64,000 nucleotides of DNA. It comes from Pseudomonas fluorescens (GTDB lineage: Bacteria; Pseudomonadota; Gammaproteobacteria; Pseudomonadales; Pseudomonadaceae). Within the stretch, counting starts at the first letter, position 1. The number at the start of each line of letters is the position of its first letter. The position numbers were made by a program, and so were the translations under genes. The notes under the pieces are model-generated. The model saw only the letters and a list, made by a program, of their open reading frames with translations. It was not told the origin of the DNA and did not search any database. Where the stretch lies: contig NZ_CABVIY010000002.1 of NCBI RefSeq assembly GCF_902498195.1, forward strand, positions 806,001 through 870,000. Direction: 5' to 3'. Below are positions 8,673 through 18,384 of this stretch, piece by piece.

Positions 8673-9000
8673 GCAGCATTCCTAAAGCGATGAGCGGTCG
8701 GTACTTCTATCGGCTTGTTTTGCCGGGTGCGAGCCTGCGGATGCGAATTCAGAAAGCGCCAGGCGCAGGTTGCAACGTGCTCCAGTATGGCAGGAGCGAG
8801 TGGCGGCAACGCTGGAATGGGGCTTGTGATGCCGAAAATGGAGGCTCAAACCTGACGTACGAGCTTATCAGTACCGATCAAAGTCTGAAGGGTAGCGAAA
8901 AGCGACGCCAAGGGGAATGGCGGCAGCGCAGTACTTCGCTTGTACAAGCATCTTGGCGCCAGTACCATTACGGCTCTCTTTTTCCGGCAGGAGCGGTTGC
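8673..9000. other. gcvR-dapA divergent intergenic region
   Basis: These 328 bases separate gcvR from dapA and must carry both promoters. I see no REP palindrome, no lysine riboswitch fold and no gene. CAGGAG at 8988-8993 is the ribosome binding site of dapA. Confidence 0.5.
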
Positions 9001-9879
9001 ATGATTGCGGGCAGTATGGTGGCACTGGTCACACCCATGGATGCACAAGGTCGTCTCGACTGGGACAGCCTGAGCAAACTGGTGGACTTTCACCTGCAAA
9101 ACGGCACCCACGCCATCGTGGCGGTCGGCACTACAGGTGAATCGGCCACTCTTGATGTGAACGAACACATCGAAGTCATCCGTCGCGTCGTGAAGCAGGT
9201 CAATGGTCGCATTCCGGTGATTGCCGGTACCGGCGCCAACTCGACCCGCGAAGCCATCGAGCTGACCACCAACGCGAAGACCGCCGGCGCCGATGCGTGC
9301 CTGCTGGTCACGCCGTATTACAACAAGCCGACCCAGGAAGGCCTGTACCAGCACTTCAAGACCATCGCCGAAGCCGTCGACATCCCGCAGATCCTCTACA
9401 ACGTGCCAGGTCGCACCGCGTGCGACATGCAGGCCGAGACCGTGATTCGTCTGTCGACCGTCAAGAACATCATCGGCATCAAGGAAGCCACCGGCGACCT
9501 CAAGCGTGCAAAAGACATCATCGACGGTGTCAGCAGCAACTTCCTGGTGATCTCCGGTGACGATGCCACCGCAGTCGAGCTGATCCTGCTTGGTGGCAAG
9601 GGTAATATTTCGGTCACCGCCAACGTCGCCCCGCGCGACATGGCCGACCTGTGCATCGCTGCCCTGAACGGCGACGCCGAGAAAGCGCGTGCCATTCATG
9701 AAAAACTGATGCCGCTCAATAAGACCCTGTTTATCGAATCCAATCCTATCCCCGTGAAATGGGCGCTGCATGAAATGGGCTTGATGCCGGACGGTATCCG
9801 TCTGCCGCTCACCTGGCTCAGCGCCGAATGTCATGAACCGCTGCGTCAGGCCATGCGCCAGTCCGGCGTCCTGGTTTAA
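9001..9879 (+). CDS. dapA: 4-hydroxy-tetrahydrodipicolinate synthase
   Basis: DapA condenses pyruvate and aspartate semialdehyde in the first dedicated step of lysine and diaminopimelate synthesis. The 292 residues match the family; Lys161 (G-I-K-E-A-T-G-D) is the Schiff-base lysine and Tyr133 (L-Y-N-V-P-G-R) the proton relay tyrosine, with the pyruvate-binding G-T-T-G-E at 43-47. The frame is open 84 bases further upstream, but MIAGSMVALVTP at 9001 is the conserved start. It is followed by bamC after 17 bases. Confidence 0.97.
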   Translation: MIAGSMVALVTPMDAQGRLDWDSLSKLVDFHLQNGTHAIVAVGTTGESATLDVNEHIEVIRRVVKQVNGRIPVIAGTGANSTREAIELTTNAKTAGADACLLVTPYYNKPTQEGLYQHFKTIAEAVDIPQILYNVPGRTACDMQAETVIRLSTVKNIIGIKEATGDLKRAKDIIDGVSSNFLVISGDDATAVELILLGGKGNISVTANVAPRDMADLCIAALNGDAEKARAIHEKLMPLNKTLFIESNPIPVKWALHEMGLMPDGIRLPLTWLSAECHEPLRQAMRQSGVLV

Positions 9880-9896
9880 TTGAGGAAGTACAACGC

Positions 9897-11012
9897 ATGA
9901 AGCGAATGGCCGGACTTTCCGCACTTGCCTTGATTATCTCCAGCACCAGTGGCTGCGGATGGATCTGGGGCCCGGAAGGTTATTTCCGTGACCGTGGTAG
10001 CGATTACCTGGAAGCGCAACAGACTGCACCGATGCAATTGCCACCGGATGTCCAGACCGCCAAGCGCCTGGACCCGCTGCTGCCAATCCCGCGTAACGTG
10101 GCCGATGACACCGTCAAGGGCGAATACGTCGTTCCTCGGCCGCTGCCCTTGTCCGCCGCTGCCGACGCCAGCGCTTACTCCCTGCAAAAGAGCGGCGATT
10201 CGCGTTCGATCCTGGCGCAGAACCCGCCTGCGGAAGCCTGGCCTGTGGCCGTGCAATTCTTCCAGGACAACGGTTTCCGCCTGGATGAACAACGTCCGCA
10301 AACCGGCGAATTCACCACGACCTGGCAACATTCCGACGAACTGTCGGCAGCCATGGCCAAGCGCCTGAGCGCGGCGGGCGTGAGCACCGATAGCGAAGTC
10401 CGCGCCCGGGTGCGTATCGAGCCAGGCGTGCAGCGCAACACCAGCGAAATCTATGTGGTCACCGCTGAGCGTCCTGCCGGCAGCACCGCCGACGTCGCCT
10501 TCACCAATCGTTCGGTCAACACTGGCCTGGACGCGGCTCTCGTCGATGACATGCTGGCAAGCATGAGCCGCATCTCGGAGAAGGGCGGTTCGGTCTCCAT
10601 GCTGGCCTCCCGTGATTTCGACACGCCAAGCCGTGTCAGCCTGAGCGAAGATGGCAGCGGCAACCCTGTGCTGAACGTCGGTACCGACCTGGATCGTGCC
10701 TGGTCGAGCGTCGGCCGTGCACTGGAGCAAGGCGAGTGGCGCGTCGAAGACATCAACCGCAGCCTGGGCCTGTACTACATCAACCTGGCCGAAAAGGCCG
10801 AGAAGAAGGACGACAAGCCAGGTTTCTTCAGTGGCCTGTTCGGCAGCAAGCCGGACAAGGAAGAAGTTGAAGCCCGTGCCGAGCGTTATCAGGTTCGCCT
10901 GAGCAAGGTGGGTGACAGCGTCCAGGTCACCGTCGAGAAAAACATCAACACTGTGGCGCCGGCTGATGTAGCGCGCAAAGTGTTGGCCGTGATTCAGGAC
11001 AACCTGGGCTGA
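9897..11012 (+). CDS. bamC: outer-membrane assembly lipoprotein BamC
   Basis: The 371-residue protein has a lipoprotein signal ending at Cys20 (S-S-T-S-G-C), an unstructured segment that in E. coli wraps BamD, and two helix-grip domains (about 100-215 and 225-365). BamC is an accessory subunit of the BAM machine that inserts beta-barrel proteins. The dapA-bamC order is conserved in gammaproteobacteria and supports the call. Confidence 0.93.
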   Translation: MKRMAGLSALALIISSTSGCGWIWGPEGYFRDRGSDYLEAQQTAPMQLPPDVQTAKRLDPLLPIPRNVADDTVKGEYVVPRPLPLSAAADASAYSLQKSGDSRSILAQNPPAEAWPVAVQFFQDNGFRLDEQRPQTGEFTTTWQHSDELSAAMAKRLSAAGVSTDSEVRARVRIEPGVQRNTSEIYVVTAERPAGSTADVAFTNRSVNTGLDAALVDDMLASMSRISEKGGSVSMLASRDFDTPSRVSLSEDGSGNPVLNVGTDLDRAWSSVGRALEQGEWRVEDINRSLGLYYINLAEKAEKKDDKPGFFSGLFGSKPDKEEVEARAERYQVRLSKVGDSVQVTVEKNINTVAPADVARKVLAVIQDNLG

Positions 11013-11016
11013 TCCC

Positions 11017-11775
11017 ATGCGTTTTGCCGTTCTCGGCAGCGGTAGCCAAGGGAACGGCACGCTGATAGCCAGCGCTGACACGTACGTGCTGGTGGATTGT
11101 GGTTTCTCCCTGCGGGAAACCGAAAAACGCCTGCTGCGCCTGGGTGTGAACCCAGCGCAGCTGAGCGCGATACTCGTGACCCACGAACATGCCGACCACG
11201 TGCATGGCGTGGGTTTGCTGTCTCGGCGCTACAATCTGCCTGTCTACCTCAGTCGCGGCACCTTGCGCGGGATGCGCAAACCCATCGAACCCGCCGGCTT
11301 CCTGGCGGGCGGTGAGCAACTGCAGATCGGCGACTTGAGCATTGGCGTCATTGCCGTGGCCCACGATGCGCAGGAACCGACGCAATACGTCTTCAGCGAT
11401 GGTGAGCGGCGCTTCGGCCTGCTGACCGACCTGGGTTCGTATTGCAGCAAGGTACTGGACGGCTATCGGGATCTCGATGCGTTGATGATCGAGGCCAACC
11501 ATTGCCGTGACCTGCTGGCTCGCGGTCACTACCCGTACTTTCTCAAGCAGAGGGTGGGCGGTGAACTGGGACATTTGAACAACCATCAGGCGGCATTCCT
11601 GGTGGCCGAGTTGGGCTGGCAAGGCCTGCAACATCTGGTCCTGGCCCATCTGAGCAGCAAGAACAACCTGCCGCAGCTGGCCCGGCAATGTTTTGTCGAC
11701 ACCCTCGGGTGCGACCCGGACTGGCTGCAACTGGCCGATCAAGATTCAGGGCTCGACTGGCGACACATCGCCTAG
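11017..11775 (+). CDS. MBL-fold metallo-hydrolase (YycJ/WalJ-like)
   Basis: The 252-residue protein starts MRFAVLGSGSQGN and carries the metallo-beta-lactamase motif H57-x-H59-A-D60-H61, with later metal ligands at H-D (about 116) and the C-terminal L-A-H-L-S. Proteins of this type are related to the Gram-positive YycJ nucleases, but the substrate in Pseudomonas is not known. It begins 4 bases after the bamC stop and precedes purC, so it belongs to a dapA-bamC-mbl-purC transcript. Confidence 0.87.
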   Translation: MRFAVLGSGSQGNGTLIASADTYVLVDCGFSLRETEKRLLRLGVNPAQLSAILVTHEHADHVHGVGLLSRRYNLPVYLSRGTLRGMRKPIEPAGFLAGGEQLQIGDLSIGVIAVAHDAQEPTQYVFSDGERRFGLLTDLGSYCSKVLDGYRDLDALMIEANHCRDLLARGHYPYFLKQRVGGELGHLNNHQAAFLVAELGWQGLQHLVLAHLSSKNNLPQLARQCFVDTLGCDPDWLQLADQDSGLDWRHIA

Positions 11776-11803
11776 CCCATCTACTTAGCAAGCGGAGCCC
11801 ATC

Positions 11804-12517
11804 ATGGAAAAACGTGAAGAACTCTACCGCGGCAAAGCCAAATCGGTTTACAAGACCGACGACGCTAACCGCTTGATCCTGCTGTTTCGCAACGACACTT
11901 CGGCGTTCGACGGCAAGCGTATCGAGCAGCTCGACCGCAAGGGCATGGTGAACAACAAGTTCAACGCCTTCATCATGCAGAAACTCGAAGCAGCCGGCGT
12001 GCCGACCCAATTCGACAAACTGCTGGGCGACAACGAGTGCCTGGTGAAGAAACTGGACATGATCCCGGTCGAGTGCGTCGTGCGTAACTACGCCGCCGGC
12101 AGCCTGGTCAAGCGCCTGGGCGTCGAGGAGGGCATGAAGCTCAACCCTTACACCTTCGAACTGTTCCTGAAGGACGACGCCAAGGGCGACCCGTTCATCA
12201 ACGAATCCCACGTCGTGGCGTTCGGTTGGGGCACCGCCGAGCAACTGGTTCGCATGAAAGAACTGTCGCTCAAGGTCAACGAAGTGCTGAGCAAACTGTT
12301 CGACGACGCCGGCCTGTTGCTGGTCGACTTCAAGCTTGAATTCGGCGTGTTCCACGACGGCTCCATCGTGCTGGGCGACGAATTCAGCCCGGACGGCTGC
12401 CGCCTGTGGGACAAGGCCACCGGCAAGAAAATGGACAAGGACCGCTTCCGTCAAGGCCTCGGTGACGTCATCGAAGCCTACGAAGAAGTCGCCAATCGTC
12501 TGGGCGTACCGCTTTAA
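11804..12517 (+). CDS. purC: SAICAR synthetase (phosphoribosylaminoimidazole-succinocarboxamide synthase)
   Basis: PurC joins CAIR and aspartate using ATP in purine synthesis. The 237 residues have the family start (Y-R-G-K-A-K-S-V-Y), [10 protein letters not shown] at about 88-97, and the C-terminal signature L-V-D-F-K-L-E-F-G and G-D-E-F-S-P-D. The ATG at 11804 follows AAGCGGAG. It closes the dapA cluster, followed by tRNA-Ser. Confidence 0.97.
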   Translation: MEKREELYRGKAKSVYKTDDANRLILLFRNDTSAFDGKRIEQLDRKGMVNNKFNAFIMQKLEAAGVPTQFDKLLGDNECLVKKLDMIPVECVVRNYAAGSLVKRLGVEEGMKLNPYTFELFLKDDAKGDPFINESHVVAFGWGTAEQLVRMKELSLKVNEVLSKLFDDAGLLLVDFKLEFGVFHDGSIVLGDEFSPDGCRLWDKATGKKMDKDRFRQGLGDVIEAYEEVANRLGVPL

Positions 12518-12601
12518 CCGACGCAAGCATCTGATAGCACAGAAATATTTCGCGAAAGGGGGTTCGCTTCCGGCGAAAGTGTTGTTATGATGCGCGCCGT
12601 T

Positions 12602-12691
12602 GGAGAGATGCCAGAGTGGCCGAATGGGACGGATTCGAAATCCGTTGTACCTTCACCGGTACCTAGGGTTCGAATCCCTATCTCTCCGCCA
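12602..12691 (+). tRNA. tRNA-Ser (anticodon CGA)
   Basis: The 90-base class II tRNA has acceptor arms GGAGAGA and TCTCTCC, an anticodon stem ACGGA-TT-CGA-AA-TCCGT, a long variable arm, GGTTCGAATCC in the T arm and an encoded 3' CCA. The anticodon CGA reads UCG serine codons. Confidence 0.97.
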
Positions 12692-12701
12692 TTACATAGA
12701 A

Positions 12702-12737
12702 AAAGCCCCGTAGCTGAATAAGCTGCGGGGCTTTTTT
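12702..12737 (+). terminator. terminator after tRNA-Ser
   Basis: AGCCCCG-T-AGCT / AGCT-G-CGGGGCT forms a long stem followed by six T, 10 bases after the tRNA 3' end. Confidence 0.9.
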
Positions 12738-12812
12738 GTTTGTGCCGGTTTTTTGCTAATGGTAATGACCTGCGATCAAACCCCGGTCCAGCAGATCCAG
12801 CTTTGTATCGAT

Positions 12813-12837
12813 GAAGCTGCCCAGGCAGGGCAGCTTC
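12813..12837. repeat. perfect 10-bp hairpin
   Basis: GAAGCTGCCC-AGGCA-GGGCAGCTTC lies 15 bases beyond the 3' end of the small minus-strand gene. There is no T tract on either side, so it may only act as an mRNA 3' end stabiliser or a weak terminator. Confidence 0.5.
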
Positions 12838-12851
12838 CCGGTCGGGCGGTC

Positions 12852-13058
12852 TCAGGGTTGCGAGTGGCCCAGTTTGCGCTTGATCAAGTCGTAGACGTCC
12901 TTGTGGGTGGAGTTGTGCAGGGATTTGTCCTTGCAGGCCGTGGTCAGGAACGTTTTGACCTCTTCCCTGGCGTGAGGGTAAAGACCCGCAACGTAGTCGG
13001 CTTCGTGGGGCTGGGTGCAATTGAAATGTTTGTCGTCTTTCGCTTTATCTCTAGCCAT
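12852..13058 (-). CDS. small conserved-looking hypothetical protein
   Basis: This 68-residue acidic/basic soluble protein (starts MARDKAKDDKHFNCTQ) has no signal or membrane segment. An A/G-rich stretch (AAAAGGAGCC in the minus direction) lies just before the ATG and supports translation. I do not recognise a family. It stands alone between the tRNA-Ser terminator and a divergent LysR gene. Confidence 0.6.
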   Translation of the reverse strand: MARDKAKDDKHFNCTQPHEADYVAGLYPHAREEVKTFLTTACKDKSLHNSTHKDVYDLIKRKLGHSQP

Positions 13059-13305
13059 CGTGCGGCTCCTTTTGGTTTCGAAGGGTTGACGGTGGCCTCG
13101 GTGTGTTCCGCCCGAGGCTCCCTGAGCTTAGGGGGGCACCAAGGTCCCGCCAGACGAACGAAGAAATCAGGAGGCGGCTGTAGGACAAAACGTGTGAGCG
13201 CATTTGCATTAAACGCAAAATGCTCGGGGCATTCGTTCAGTTGCATAGACGCCGATTACGCCACCTCCCTAAACTGTCGAGAATCAAAGGGCGCGGGGCC
13301 AATGG

Positions 13306-14232
13306 ATGAATCGCAACGAATTACGCAAGGCCGACATCAACCTGATGGTGGTGTTTGAATCGCTGATGCTTGAGCGCAATGTCACCAAGGTGGCGAAGAA
13401 GCTGTTTCTCGGTCAGCCCACCATCAGTTCGGCGCTCAACCGCTTGCGTACGATGTTCAATGATCCGTTGTTCATTCGCGTCGGTCATCGCATGGAGCCC
13501 ACGGCGCGGGCCGAAGAGATCTTTCGGCACCTGTCGCCGGCGTTGGATTCGTTATCAGTGGCGCTCAGCCTGACCCACGATTTCGACCCGAGCAGCAGCA
13601 CCATGACGTTTCGTATCGGGATGTCGGACGATGTCGAGTACGGACTGTTGCCGCCGCTGTTGCGCGCGCTGCGCCAGGAGGCGCCAAAAGTGGTGTTCGT
13701 GGTTCAGAATGTTGATTACTGGCGGATACCCGATTTGCTGGCTTCCGGCGATATAACGGTCGGTATCACCCAGACCCGCGGTCTGCCGGCCAACGCCAAG
13801 CGCAAATTGCTACGGCACATCCACCCTGCCGTGTTACGTGCCGATGCGTCCGATACGCCGCTGACCGTCGAAGAATACTGCTCGCGCCCACATGTTCTGG
13901 TGTCGCATATTGCCAACGTCAGCGGGTTCGCCGATGAGTGGCTGGCGCAGATCGGTCGCTCGCGGCAGGTGGTGCTCTCGGTGCCGCAATACAGCTCGTT
14001 GCCGGCGCTGCTGGCCGGGACCGATCTGCTTGCCAGCCTGCCGGACTACACCGCCGAGGCGATGGCGGCATCCGGTCAGTTGTTCAAGGAACCCTTTCCG
14101 TTCAAGACCCCGACCCTGGAGCTGTCCATGGTCTGGCTCAGCCATGTCGACAGCGACCCGGCTGAACGCTGGCTGCGTTCGCGGATCGAGGCCTTCATGG
14201 GGGAGCGCAATCTGTTGTCGCTGCCCCAGTGA
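13306..14232 (+). CDS. LysR-family transcriptional regulator
   Basis: The 308-residue protein has an N-terminal winged HTH (residues about 8-67, with L-M-V-V-F-E-S-L and V-A-K-K-L-F-L-G-Q-P-T-I-S-S-A-L-N-R-L) and a substrate-binding domain from about 95 to the end. The L-G-Q-P-x-I-S/V-S form of the HTH is that of the NodD-like subgroup of LysR. The only close neighbour on the same strand is the CHMI-family gene 58 bases downstream, a possible target; the effector is unknown. Confidence 0.88.
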   Translation: MNRNELRKADINLMVVFESLMLERNVTKVAKKLFLGQPTISSALNRLRTMFNDPLFIRVGHRMEPTARAEEIFRHLSPALDSLSVALSLTHDFDPSSSTMTFRIGMSDDVEYGLLPPLLRALRQEAPKVVFVVQNVDYWRIPDLLASGDITVGITQTRGLPANAKRKLLRHIHPAVLRADASDTPLTVEEYCSRPHVLVSHIANVSGFADEWLAQIGRSRQVVLSVPQYSSLPALLAGTDLLASLPDYTAEAMAASGQLFKEPFPFKTPTLELSMVWLSHVDSDPAERWLRSRIEAFMGERNLLSLPQ

Positions 14233-14289
14233 CCATGGCCGCGCTATGTTATACGTACGAACTTTCCACCGACCTACGGGAGTTACACC

Positions 14290-14655
14290 ATGCCGCACCT
14301 GCACCTGGAATACACCGCCAACCTGCCTGACCTGAATGCCGACGTGGCGCTGATGCGGCTCAACAACACACTGGTGGGTTCCGGTCAGTTCGGCGCCGAA
14401 TTCGACATCAAGAGTCGGGCGGTGAAGGTCGAGACATTCAGGGTCGGTACGGCATTGGCGGAGCGGGCGTTCGTGCATGTGAAGCTGGCGCTGCTGAGCG
14501 GGCGTTCGCCGCAGATCAAGCAGCAACTGTCCGAAAGCCTGCTGGCGGTGGTGAAGGACCTCTGTGAATGGCCAGCGGGCGTTGAAGTCCAGTTGTGTGT
14601 GGAGATTCTTGATATCGATCGCGAGTCGTATACCAAAACCGCCATCGGCGTCTGA
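14290..14655 (+). CDS. 5-carboxymethyl-2-hydroxymuconate isomerase family protein
   Basis: The 121-residue protein starts MPHLHLEYTANL; after Met removal Pro becomes the N-terminal residue that acts as the general base in CHMI/4-oxalocrotonate-tautomerase-fold enzymes. The length and the pattern R-A-F-V-H-V-K-L-A-L-L-S-G-R-S match CHMI (HpaF). No other homoprotocatechuate genes are nearby, so the true substrate may differ. A good GGGAG ribosome site precedes the start. Confidence 0.8.
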   Translation: MPHLHLEYTANLPDLNADVALMRLNNTLVGSGQFGAEFDIKSRAVKVETFRVGTALAERAFVHVKLALLSGRSPQIKQQLSESLLAVVKDLCEWPAGVEVQLCVEILDIDRESYTKTAIGV

Positions 14656-14844
14656 GTTTCTGCTCGTTTTCGGCTCGGCGCAGGCCTTGAGCACCTGCTC
14701 GCGCAACCAGAGGTTGGCGCTGTCCTGATCGACACTTTGGCTCCAGTGTATGTCGAGGGTGAATCCCGACAGGCCTTCGGGCACTTCACGGTGATCGAAG
14801 GCCGCCGAAATTAAATAATGCAAGGCGACGGGAGGGGCTTGCAT
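14656..14844 (-). other. possible small gene or remnant
   Basis: A minus-strand frame starts with ATG at 14844 after AGGACCGGACC, an acceptable ribosome site, and reads like a real protein for about 65 residues (MQAPPVALHYLISAAFDHRE, then W-S-Q-S-V-D-Q-D-S-A-N-L-W-L-R). No stop follows: the frame runs on antisense through the isomerase gene and into the LysR gene, to 13834. The real part may end near 14650 with a lost stop, or the whole may be chance. I recognise no family. The rest of the gap, 14845-15036, holds the eptA upstream region. Confidence 0.3.
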
Positions 14845-15036
14845 GGTCCGGTCCTGAATAAACGCTGAACCATTCTCAAATAAGCTGTTAGTTTCAGGCG
14901 AATCTTCAAGCCCAACTAATCGTTGGCGTCTTTTTCACAAAAAATTGATGGTTGGCTGCCTAAAGTTAGTGCTGTCGCGGTGAATGAAATTTTCACATTT
15001 GCCGAAGGCACTTCTTTTCAGGATCAGCCGATTATC

Positions 15037-16686
15037 ATGTTGAAGATTAAAGCCGTGCGCCCCGAGTGGGTGACACTGATTGCCAGCGCCTTTTTATTGA
15101 CTGCCTTCAACTTTGTCTTGTGGCAGCATTTGTTTGAAATCACCGGGGCGGACGGTAAAGGCGTGGTGATGCGCGTGGCTTTTGGCGCGATGATCTTTGC
15201 GGCCTTCAACATTGTGCTGACGCTGCTGGCCTTCCGCCCGGTCATGAAGCCGGTCCTGACGCTGCTGTTCATGATCAGCGCCGGTGTGGCGTATTTCATG
15301 AGCCAATACGGTGTTTTGATAGACGCCGGCATGTTGCGTAACTTCGCTGAAACCAATGCCACGGAAGTTCGCGACTTGCTGTCGATAAAGTTGCTTGTTT
15401 ATATCCTTTTGCTGGGGGTCTTGCCCTCGTGGTTGTTGTGGAAAACCCCGATTAGTTACCGTCGCTGGCACCGTGAACTGTTAAGTAAGGTGTTGGTGAG
15501 TGTTGCTTCAGTGGCGGTCATTGGTGGTGTGGCGCTGATTAACTATCAGGGGCTTTCTTCATTGTTTCGCAATCATCATGAGTTGCGCCTGATGCTGGTG
15601 CCGAGCAACTACATCGGCGCTTCGTTCGGTTATTTGCGTGAACAGGTCGCCTCGGCTCAGCAACCCTTTGTCAAAGTGGGTGAGGATGCCCAGCGAAACC
15701 CCGCCTTGCAAAACCACGGCCGCAAATCCTTGACCGTGCTGGTGGTGGGGGAGAGTGCCAGGGCCGAGAACTTCGGCATCCTGGGATATGACCGCGATAC
15801 AACGCCAAAGCTCGATAAAGAGGCGGGCCTGATCGCTTTCACGGATGTGCACTCCTGCGGCACGGAAACCGCCGTGTCGGTGCCCTGCATGTTTTCTAAC
15901 ATGGGCCGCAAGGATTACAACGCCAGCAAGGCGAAGAATGAAGAGGGCCTGCTGGATGTGCTCAAGCGCGCCGGCCTCGATGTTATCTGGCGGGATAACC
16001 AGTCCGGCTGCAAGGGCACTTGCGACCGGGTGACGCTCGACGACGTCAGCAACCTGAAAGACCCGGTGCTGTGCGCCAACAGTGAATGCCGCGACGAAAT
16101 CCTGCTGCAAGGCTTGCAACACTTTATCGATAACCTGGATAAAGACACGGTGCTGGTGTTGCACCAGATGGGCAGTCACGGTCCGGAGTACTTCAAGCGT
16201 TATCCGAAAGAGTACGAACGCTTTACCCCGGTCTGTGAAAGTAATGCGCTGAACAATTGCAGCCGCGAAAGTATCGTCAACGGCTACGACAACACGCTGG
16301 TGTATACCGATCACGTGCTGTCGACCCTGATCGATCTGTTGCGCAGCAACCAGGACAAGGTCGATACCGCGATGCTCTATCTGTCGGATCACGGCGAATC
16401 CCTGGGCGAATACAACCTGTTCCTCCACGGCACGCCTTACATGCTGGCGCCGGAACAGCAGAAACATGTGGCGATGCTGGCCTGGTTTTCCGACAACTAT
16501 CAAAAGTCCTACTCGGTGGACACTCACTGCCTGCAACTGAGCCGGGAAAAACCTCTCAGCCAGGACAACCTGTTTCATTCGATGCTGGGGTTGCTGGAGG
16601 TCAAGAGCCACGTCTACAACCAGGATCTGGACATGTTTGCCGGCTGTCGAGGGGCGGTGATCGACGGCGTGCTGGCCAAGGAGTGA
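15037..16686 (+). CDS. eptA: phosphoethanolamine transferase, lipid A type (EptA family)
   Basis: EptA moves phosphoethanolamine from phosphatidylethanolamine to lipid A at the periplasmic face and lowers sensitivity to cationic peptides and polymyxin. The 549-residue protein has five N-terminal membrane helices (about 10-200) and a sulfatase-fold periplasmic domain with the nucleophile Thr278 in G-T-E-T-A-V-S-V-P-C-M and zinc ligands including S-D-H-G-E-S-L-G-E. I chose ATG 15037, which starts just before the first helix; the frame is open to 14923 but the extra 38 residues look unlike this family. Confidence 0.92.
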   Translation: MLKIKAVRPEWVTLIASAFLLTAFNFVLWQHLFEITGADGKGVVMRVAFGAMIFAAFNIVLTLLAFRPVMKPVLTLLFMISAGVAYFMSQYGVLIDAGMLRNFAETNATEVRDLLSIKLLVYILLLGVLPSWLLWKTPISYRRWHRELLSKVLVSVASVAVIGGVALINYQGLSSLFRNHHELRLMLVPSNYIGASFGYLREQVASAQQPFVKVGEDAQRNPALQNHGRKSLTVLVVGESARAENFGILGYDRDTTPKLDKEAGLIAFTDVHSCGTETAVSVPCMFSNMGRKDYNASKAKNEEGLLDVLKRAGLDVIWRDNQSGCKGTCDRVTLDDVSNLKDPVLCANSECRDEILLQGLQHFIDNLDKDTVLVLHQMGSHGPEYFKRYPKEYERFTPVCESNALNNCSRESIVNGYDNTLVYTDHVLSTLIDLLRSNQDKVDTAMLYLSDHGESLGEYNLFLHGTPYMLAPEQQKHVAMLAWFSDNYQKSYSVDTHCLQLSREKPLSQDNLFHSMLGLLEVKSHVYNQDLDMFAGCRGAVIDGVLAKE

Positions 16687-16839
16687 CCGCCTTCAACACG
16701 CCGGTGGCCCGCTTTTTCCGGGCAAATTCAAGGTTTCCTGAGTGGCGCAAGGTGTTTTCCCTCAAGCTCTTGTTCAGTGGATGCGCGGAAATCGCCGGGG
16801 GCGATATATACTGCGGGCCATTCTTCAAGGGAGAGCCGT

Positions 16840-17973
16840 GTGGCCATCGATATTCACTGGATTCGCGACAACGATAGCCTCGGGCGGTTTTGCGCCGAAT
16901 GGCAGCAACTGCCCTACGTTGCCCTCGACACCGAATTCATGCGGGTCGACACCTTCTATCCGATAGCCGGCCTGCTGCAGGTGGGCGATGGCGTACGTGC
17001 TTACCTGATCGATCCACTGACCATCGACAACTGGCAACCCCTGGCCGCCTTGCTGGAAAACCCGGCCGTGGTCAAAGTCGTGCATGCCTGCAGCGAAGAC
17101 CTCGAAGTCCTGCTGCGCTTGACCGGCAGCCTGCCGGCGACGCTGTTCGATACGCAATTGGCCGCCGCTTACCTGAACCTGGGTTTCTCCATGGGCTATT
17201 CGCGGCTGGTGCAGGAAGTGCTCGGCATCGACCTGCCCAAGGGTGAAACCCGTTCCGACTGGCTGCAGCGCCCGCTTTCCGAGACCCAGATCAGCTACGC
17301 CGCCGAAGATGCCCTGCACCTGGCGGAGGTTTTCGTACAGCTGCGTCCGAAGCTTTCTGACGATAAATATGCCTGGGTCCTGGAGGACGGCGCCGAGCTG
17401 GTGGCCAACCTGCGCCGCGAGATCGACCCCTATGAGGTTTACCGCGACGCCAAGTTGGCCTGGAAACTGTCTCGCGCCCAGCTCGCCGTGTTGCGCGAGC
17501 TGTGCGCCTGGCGTGAAACCGAGGCCCGCGCCCGTGATCTGCCGCGCAACCGCATCATCCGCGAGCATTCGCTGTGGCCCTTGGCGCGCACGCAGCCCGA
17601 CAACCTGGGCGCCTTGGCAAAAATCGAAGACATGCACCCGCGCACCGTGCGTCAGGACGGCGAGTTTCTGCTTGATCTGATCAAGCGCGCTGGCAGTGTG
17701 TCGCCAGACCAATGGCCACCCGCCGTGCCCGAGCCACTGCCCGTGGACGCCGCGGCGCTGCTCAAGCAGATGAAAGCCATCGGCCAGGCCGAGGCCGAGC
17801 GCCTGAACATCGCGCCGGAACTGATGCTGCGCAAGAAAACACTGGAAGCACTGCTCAAGAGCGGCTTCCCCAATGGTCCCTACCAATTGCCTGATTCGTT
17901 GCGTGGCTGGCGCCGCGAATTGATGGGCCAGGCACTGCTCGACAGCCTGGCTACCGCCGGAGAACAGCCTTGA
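16840..17973 (+). CDS. rnd: ribonuclease D
   Basis: This 377-residue 3'-5' exoribonuclease trims tRNA and small RNA precursors. The DEDD nuclease domain (about 10-185) shows Asp30 and Glu32 in A-L-D-T-E-F-M-R and the Y-A-A-E-D-A motif near 170; an HRDC helicase-RNase D domain follows at about 215-290. The start is GTG at 16840 with AAGGGAGAG just upstream; an upstream in-frame ATG lacks such a site. It overlaps the next gene by 4 bases. Confidence 0.95.
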   Translation: MAIDIHWIRDNDSLGRFCAEWQQLPYVALDTEFMRVDTFYPIAGLLQVGDGVRAYLIDPLTIDNWQPLAALLENPAVVKVVHACSEDLEVLLRLTGSLPATLFDTQLAAAYLNLGFSMGYSRLVQEVLGIDLPKGETRSDWLQRPLSETQISYAAEDALHLAEVFVQLRPKLSDDKYAWVLEDGAELVANLRREIDPYEVYRDAKLAWKLSRAQLAVLRELCAWRETEARARDLPRNRIIREHSLWPLARTQPDNLGALAKIEDMHPRTVRQDGEFLLDLIKRAGSVSPDQWPPAVPEPLPVDAAALLKQMKAIGQAEAERLNIAPELMLRKKTLEALLKSGFPNGPYQLPDSLRGWRRELMGQALLDSLATAGEQP

Positions 17974-18263
17974 AACGTATTTGCTCCATCTACCGCAGTA
18001 CCAAGCGAAACGAGATGTACCTCTATGTGCTCAAGAGTGATGCGCTTGAGCGCGTGCCGGAACCCTTGATGATCGCTTTTGGCAAACCCATCCACGCTTT
18101 CGATCTGGTGCTGAGCCCCGAGCGCAAACTGTCGCGCGAGGACATCACCGTCGTGCTGGAAAACCTCGACAAGCAGGGTTACCACCTGCAAATGCCACCG
18201 GCCGAAGACGAATACATCGAACATTTGCCGGAAGAGTTGCTACGACGCAACGACCCGATGTAA
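17970..18263 (+). CDS. YcgL domain protein
   Basis: This 97-residue protein of the YcgL family begins with TTG (17970) inside the rnd stop codon (TTGA overlap), so it is translationally coupled to RNase D. The family pattern is clear: C-S-I-Y-R-S-x-K-R-x-E-M-Y-L-Y, F-G-K-P and L-x-L-x-x-x-R-K-L-x-R-E-D. Function is unknown; the fixed pairing with rnd suggests a role in RNA handling. Confidence 0.9.
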   Translation: MKRICSIYRSTKRNEMYLYVLKSDALERVPEPLMIAFGKPIHAFDLVLSPERKLSREDITVVLENLDKQGYHLQMPPAEDEYIEHLPEELLRRNDPM

Positions 18264-18384
18264 TCGGCAGACAGGCTCTGTTCAGAGCCTTTGTGAAACA
18301 CTGGAATGATTTTGGCGATGGCCGCGACGACGCAGCAGTAGTGCGTCGGCGGTCGTCTGCAGCGCTTTTTTGAAAGGTTGAAGC

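Noticed and set aside
8673..9000. lysine riboswitch before dapA
   Set aside because: The region lacks the conserved multi-helix pattern I would expect, and pseudomonads are not known for this control of dapA.
12602..12691. tRNA-Ser as integration site for an element
   Set aside because: No integrase or repeated tRNA 3' end lies nearby; both sides are ordinary chromosomal genes.
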